Shown: piece after piece, positions 60,261 through 64,000 of the stretch | Position numbering within the stretch: position 1 is the first letter of the stretch | Layout: each line of letters begins with the position of its first letter | From: Platycnemis pennipes | Lineage: Eukaryota; Arthropoda; Insecta; Odonata; Platycnemididae | DNA length: 64,000 nucleotides | NCBI GenBank assembly: GCA_933228895.1 | Contig: OW121848.1 | Coordinates: 98,847,470-98,911,469 of the forward strand | Direction: 5' to 3' | Notes under the pieces: generated by a model | What the model was told of the DNA's origin: nothing | The model's input: only the letters and a program-made list of their open reading frames with translations | Database searches by the model: none | Translations under genes and position numbers: made by a program

Positions 60261-61170
60261 TGGGGAGGGAAGAAGACACGGAGTTATCGGAGGAGATGGG
60301 GAGGGAAGATGGATGAGGGGCGTGGGGAAAGTCGGCTCGGCTGAAGGAAGAGAATGAAGATGAGGAGGAGGAGGGATAAGGAACGATAGGAGGAGAGGGG
60401 TACGAGAAGGAAAGGGAGGGAGTGGGCGGGGAGGGAAAGAAAAGGAGGAGGGGACCAAGTCTCGGGGTGGGTGTGAGCCGAATGAGATAAAAATAATAAA
60501 TCATGGCAGCGATATCGAAGGCCTCGATTCTTTTTCGCTCCACCTTATTCTTCCCCTCCAATGCTCTCAGCCTCCTCCTCCTCCTCCGACCCCTCCCCAC
60601 CTGCCCCCATACCAACCCACACTCCCATCTCCCTCGCATCCCCCGTGAGATACCCGCCCCCCCTCTCCTCCCCGAGACCATCATCATCATCATCATCATT
60701 ACCATAGAGCACCTTCCTCCTCTCCCTCTGCCCCCACCCCCCAACTCTCCCCAATTCGTCACCCCCCCACCCCAAAGAGGGAGAGACACCCCCTCCCCGC
60801 CGCGGAGCTCACTCCACCCTTATCGGCTCCTGACACACAATTCTTTCTCCGTTTCCTGCTCGCCCCGATGCATACACACGAAGCGCCCTCAACGCTCGGG
60901 AATAATAATTATTCCCACCGTCTCCCCCGCTCCACACTCACGGACTAATGCGCGCGCGCACACATGCGCACACAATCGCGCATCATGTGAACTCCTCCAC
61001 ATCGCCCCCACGTCTCCAGTGTATTTCTTTCCGGCGGCTCTCGCGAACGATATTGTCCAACCCTGATTGGCCCTGGGATCCAATCGCTATGGGGGAGTTT
61101 TCGCCACCGCGAATTTAATATCCCAACGCGAAATATTCCGTACAAGTTGGCGGATCGTACATTCCTCATA
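60240..61170. other. GC island with purine-to-pyrimidine switch
   Basis: Purine-rich at about 60.25-60.47 kb, then pyrimidine-rich at 60.54-60.80 kb, with (CAT)7 at 60679-60699. CpG-rich sequence with a GGGAATAA-TAA-TTATTCCC hairpin (60898-60916) follows. Frames of 187-222 codons here are composition artefacts. Confidence 0.5.
60679..60699. repeat. (CAT)7 microsatellite
   Basis: Seven CAT units inside a pyrimidine-rich tract. Confidence 0.9.
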
Positions 61171-61289
61171 TTAAGAGTTGGAAACAATAAGGGCGTCCAA
61201 TGTAAGAGGACATCGAGCCCAAAATGAGTCATTCTATCGCTGGTTTACAGATTCTTCTCGCTCAGTTAAATGTAACGAAACAAACAAGA

Positions 61290-61585
61290 GGGTATCGGGA
61301 TGATGTGGTACTAGATTACTGCATCTCATGCCGAGAGTCAGGGTTCGAATCCCGACTAAGGAGGATTTTTTATTGGTATACCGGTCCCTACTTGAGTGCT
61401 GTTCCAAGAGTAATTTAAGTTCAACACGTCGTCCGTATGATGGGACATTTAACCGTGGTCCCCTAGGCAACTTTCGTTACGAGCAAGCTAATGCCGAAGC
61501 GAGGATCTGCTCCGCTCTTCCTCCGTTTTCTGAAAAATTCCTACCTCTACTGAATTTTCAATCAATCAACCAAATCAATATCAAA
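61290..61585 (+). mobile_element. SINE copy (plus strand), same family as 13.0-13.3 kb
   Basis: An A-box-like TGTGGTACTAGATTACTGC (61304-61322) and a good B box, GGTTCGAATCCC (61342-61353), mark a tRNA-derived head. The body shares ATTGGTATACCGGTCC (61372-61387), GATGGGACATTTAACC, TGGTCCCC and GAGCAAGCTAATGCCGA with the copy at 13015-13335. It ends in a CAAT-type simple tail (about 61559-61583). Confidence 0.75.
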
Positions 61586-61589
61586 ACCA

Positions 61590-62820
61590 ACCTTCGGGTT
61601 GAATCACAGAGTGAGTGATTGAATTTTCCTCGCATGCTAAATGGCGAAAATGTACTAAGCTGCCGGTCACCTCCAACGAAGAACTTATATGACATGAATG
61701 GGAGAGGGAGCCTTTTGGGTGGCTACAGAGATTACGAAAAGGAAAAAGAGAAGGTTGATAAGGTAGAAACTAGTGGAACTGATGGTATCAAGTGTGGCCC
61801 CACACAATGCTTGGAGATGAAGAGGTAGAAGAGGTAGGAATACACTTCAAATTCCATCGCATAAAATTTGAACGAGACACGTTTCTACGAAGTACACCGC
61901 ATATTTAATGAGAGCATCCCTCACGTTCGCAAGGATTGAAGGTTTCATTTCCTCGAGTCGCTCGTGTCCGCACGCATTCGCTGGAGCTAGGTGGAGAGGC
62001 CGAGGGACGGAGGACAATGGCAGGATAATAAGGGAGGCCATTAACGAAATATTGATTCGCCAGGTGTTCCACGGAATGATGGGTCACAAATAACGAGACA
62101 AGAATAAGGATTAATAACACGAAATGTTTGTCCTATCAAACCCTTTTAATGTGTACCTTTGGAAAGGGATCTCCTGGTCAACTTCTCGAGAATGAAGAGT
62201 ATGTTAAAGTTGAATTCTTTAGCCGACGGACCATAGTTTTCCCATGTCTGACGATCAGAGCTTAATTACTGATGAGAACATACTAATATTCATCAATTCT
62301 TACTTTGGCAGACTTCGAAAGATAACCGATACTCAAACTTTCTAGTTTAGAGGAAACCTCAGGAGGGTTTTCACAAAATATTCCCATGATTTCGAGGGTT
62401 TTCCATCACCCGTATTTCACGGAATTAGGGTAAAAGGCGAATACAAAATAGTTTAGGTGCCAAACAACTTATTCTGCAACAGATCCAATTGTGAAGATTT
62501 TAGTATTGTTCAACAATATAATTTTTCGCGGCTACTCCTATTATTGTTCCAAACAACAGTTTGGAAATGTGAGAGAAAGGACGCTAGCAGCAGATCATCC
62601 TGAGCACTTGAAAATACTCTCATGAAAACCATTCATACTCCTTAACGATAGTTTACCTAGCCAACATATTCATGAAGCAGGATTAGGATTCTTCAGGAGA
62701 TAAGTGGAGCCGTATGCTTTTTCACTGTTTATCTCTCATTTAATGTTCCTCCGTAAAGGTTCCCTCGTCTGCAGGCATAAAAAGGCACAAACACGGAAAT
62801 TCATTTTATCAAATGCCGAT
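61590..62820. other. AT-rich stretch, no gene seen
   Basis: Short unrecognised frames only; a small CpG patch lies at 61.93-62.02 kb. Confidence 0.45.
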
Positions 62821-62826
62821 TAAAAT

Positions 62827-62960
62827 CAGTGGCGGATCCAGGCCCATATCTCGGGGGGGGCAATATGTGCCAATATGCTATATGATGTATTAGTGGTATG
62901 GAATATCACCTAATTGGGGAGGGGGGAGGGGGTGGTTCTCACCCAGAAAATTGTAAAAAT
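62827..62960 (+). mobile_element. hAT-type transposon terminus, no partner end in window
   Basis: CAGTGGCGGATCCAGG at 62827, followed by a G8 run (62855-62862) and a second G-rich block (62919-62933), is a textbook CAGTGGCG-type end. No matching right end or 8-bp duplication was found before base 64000. The element is truncated, or it continues past the window. Confidence 0.45.
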
Positions 62961-64000
62961 ATGAAAAAAAGAATGGTGAATTTGCATGCAAGTTTTTCTG
63001 GATTTCAGCATGTTTTCACATTTAAAATTTTTATACTATTCGACTATTGCCTTATGATTTAGGCAGCGAAAAACTTTGATTTACCTTCGTTCAGAGATTT
63101 TTTGATTTCTTTCCTGAAAATCTTACTCTTACTTGTATTTAATATGACCAAACTGCTACAATGGTTTACGCTACTCTGGACTACTTAAAAAGGTATTGTC
63201 ATCGACAGTAAAGTAGTTTGAATTTTGGAAAGTTGAGCTTAATGCTTTGTGATATTCACTAAAAAGCAAAATAACATGATTATGAGAATACTTTGTATTT
63301 AATAAGAACTTAGGACAAAGGTTCTGATATCAGTAATGAACCTATCCTACAACGGTAATATATAATTACACAATTGTGTCAGAGTCATGGCTTTCTCTGT
63401 GACGTTACTTCTTCACGATTCTTGGCATTACTATTGCTGGTTTTGGCCTCACAATATATCTCTAGAAAGAATTACCTAGAAGTCCTCGCGAAGATGACTG
63501 AAACTGTACAATTTCCACAAATACCTTCAATCGAAGAGTAGCGATTTCTTCGATCCGATGTAGAAGATTTATACCCTTTTATTTTGAGCGTTCACAAAAT
63601 GGCCACCTTAGTTTGATGTATTTTATCCAAAATGTGTCAAAATCCCGAGGGTGAAATAAATTTATAGGGATAAGATTAAGCATGACAAAGAACCGATAGG
63701 ATTTATGTGCTTTTTCACGGTGATTATTGCTCCCCCGACTATCCTTCGAAGAATTTGATGCATTCGATAGTCCTGTGATCGATTACGCCATAGGAGAAAC
63801 TCAACATCGAATAATTCCATCTCGTATCGTATAAGATCTTGCTTTTATTTCGACCCTGCTTCTTCGGGAAAATTATTCCATTGTTAACGCGCAATAAGAA
63901 AACCTTGGGTGCAAAAAAAAATAACACCGAGACAATTAATTGCGCTTGAATATTGGTTTTCCTCAGAACAAATTCCATTAAGACGAGAGCCGTTATGGGT
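62960..64000. other. AT-rich stretch, no gene seen
   Basis: It may be the interior of the element starting at 62827. A 79-codon minus-strand frame (63739-63978) is unrecognised. Confidence 0.4.

Noticed and set aside
60121..60789. 222-codon minus-strand and 187-codon plus-strand frames
   Set aside because: Both are readings of purine/pyrimidine-biased DNA; one includes poly-Met from a (CAT)7 repeat.

Overview
This window looks like non-coding nuclear DNA from an animal, most likely an insect. It holds no operons, no dense coding and no ribosomal or CRISPR structure. It does hold remnants of insect-type mobile elements: a LINE reverse-transcriptase C-terminus, LINE 3' tails ending in a TAGATG-type repeat, tRNA-derived SINEs, and DNA transposons with 8-bp target-site duplications. 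The LINE tails resemble ones I recall from orthopteroid insects, but I cannot name the species. I found no exon that I can confidently assign to a host gene. The longest open frames (about 150-276 codons) lie in purine- or pyrimidine-biased tracts and read as low-complexity Pro/Ser/Leu or Gly/Arg/Glu, so I treat them as artefacts.

Two textures alternate along the window. Long AT-rich stretches carry the mobile-element debris. About twenty GC- and CpG-rich islands of 0.4-1.6 kb sit among them, near 1.75-2.4, 3.0-4.9, 8.4-9.3, 10.9-11.4, 13.5-14.2, 15.5-16.6, 17.85-18.5, 20.0-20.5, 21.2-22.0, 22.85-23.4, 24.8-25.6, 26.3-26.9, 27.6-28.05, 30.4-32.0, 35.1-36.1, 36.7-37.7, 44.0-45.1, 54.3-55.0, 58.4-59.3 and 60.1-61.2 kb. 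Several islands hold homopolymeric G or C runs of 19-27 bases and strand switches between purine and pyrimidine. Several also hold short AT-rich motifs typical of developmental enhancers or promoters (POU octamer, homeodomain, Sox, CRE, YY1/Pho-like). Many CpG islands without exons fit a regulatory gene desert or a very large intron; that is inference.

The best-supported structures are mobile. A 4.8-kb transposon at 47003-51827 has matching ends and an exact 8-bp duplication. Nested in it are a second element of about 3.0 kb with 18-bp inverted ends and a two-exon ORF remnant, and a four-copy tandem array of about 177 bp. A 419-bp MITE at 41492-41910 also has an exact 8-bp duplication. A transposon-type ORF remnant lies on the minus strand at 38893-39294. 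A SINE family has two inverted copies at about 13.0-13.3 and 61.3-61.6 kb, and other tRNA-like SINE fragments occur at 28.3, 38.7, 55.4, 56.0 and 60.2 kb. A long imperfect inverted repeat (15123-15405 / 16974-17257) brackets a promoter-like CpG island.

The least expected signal is a set of perfect palindromes: 66-bp arms at 24252-24432, 32-bp arms at 58199-58268 and 18-bp arms at 46743-46781, none with a mismatch. The first contains a further hairpin in its loop. They are candidates for recent template-switch events or for hairpin-RNA loci.
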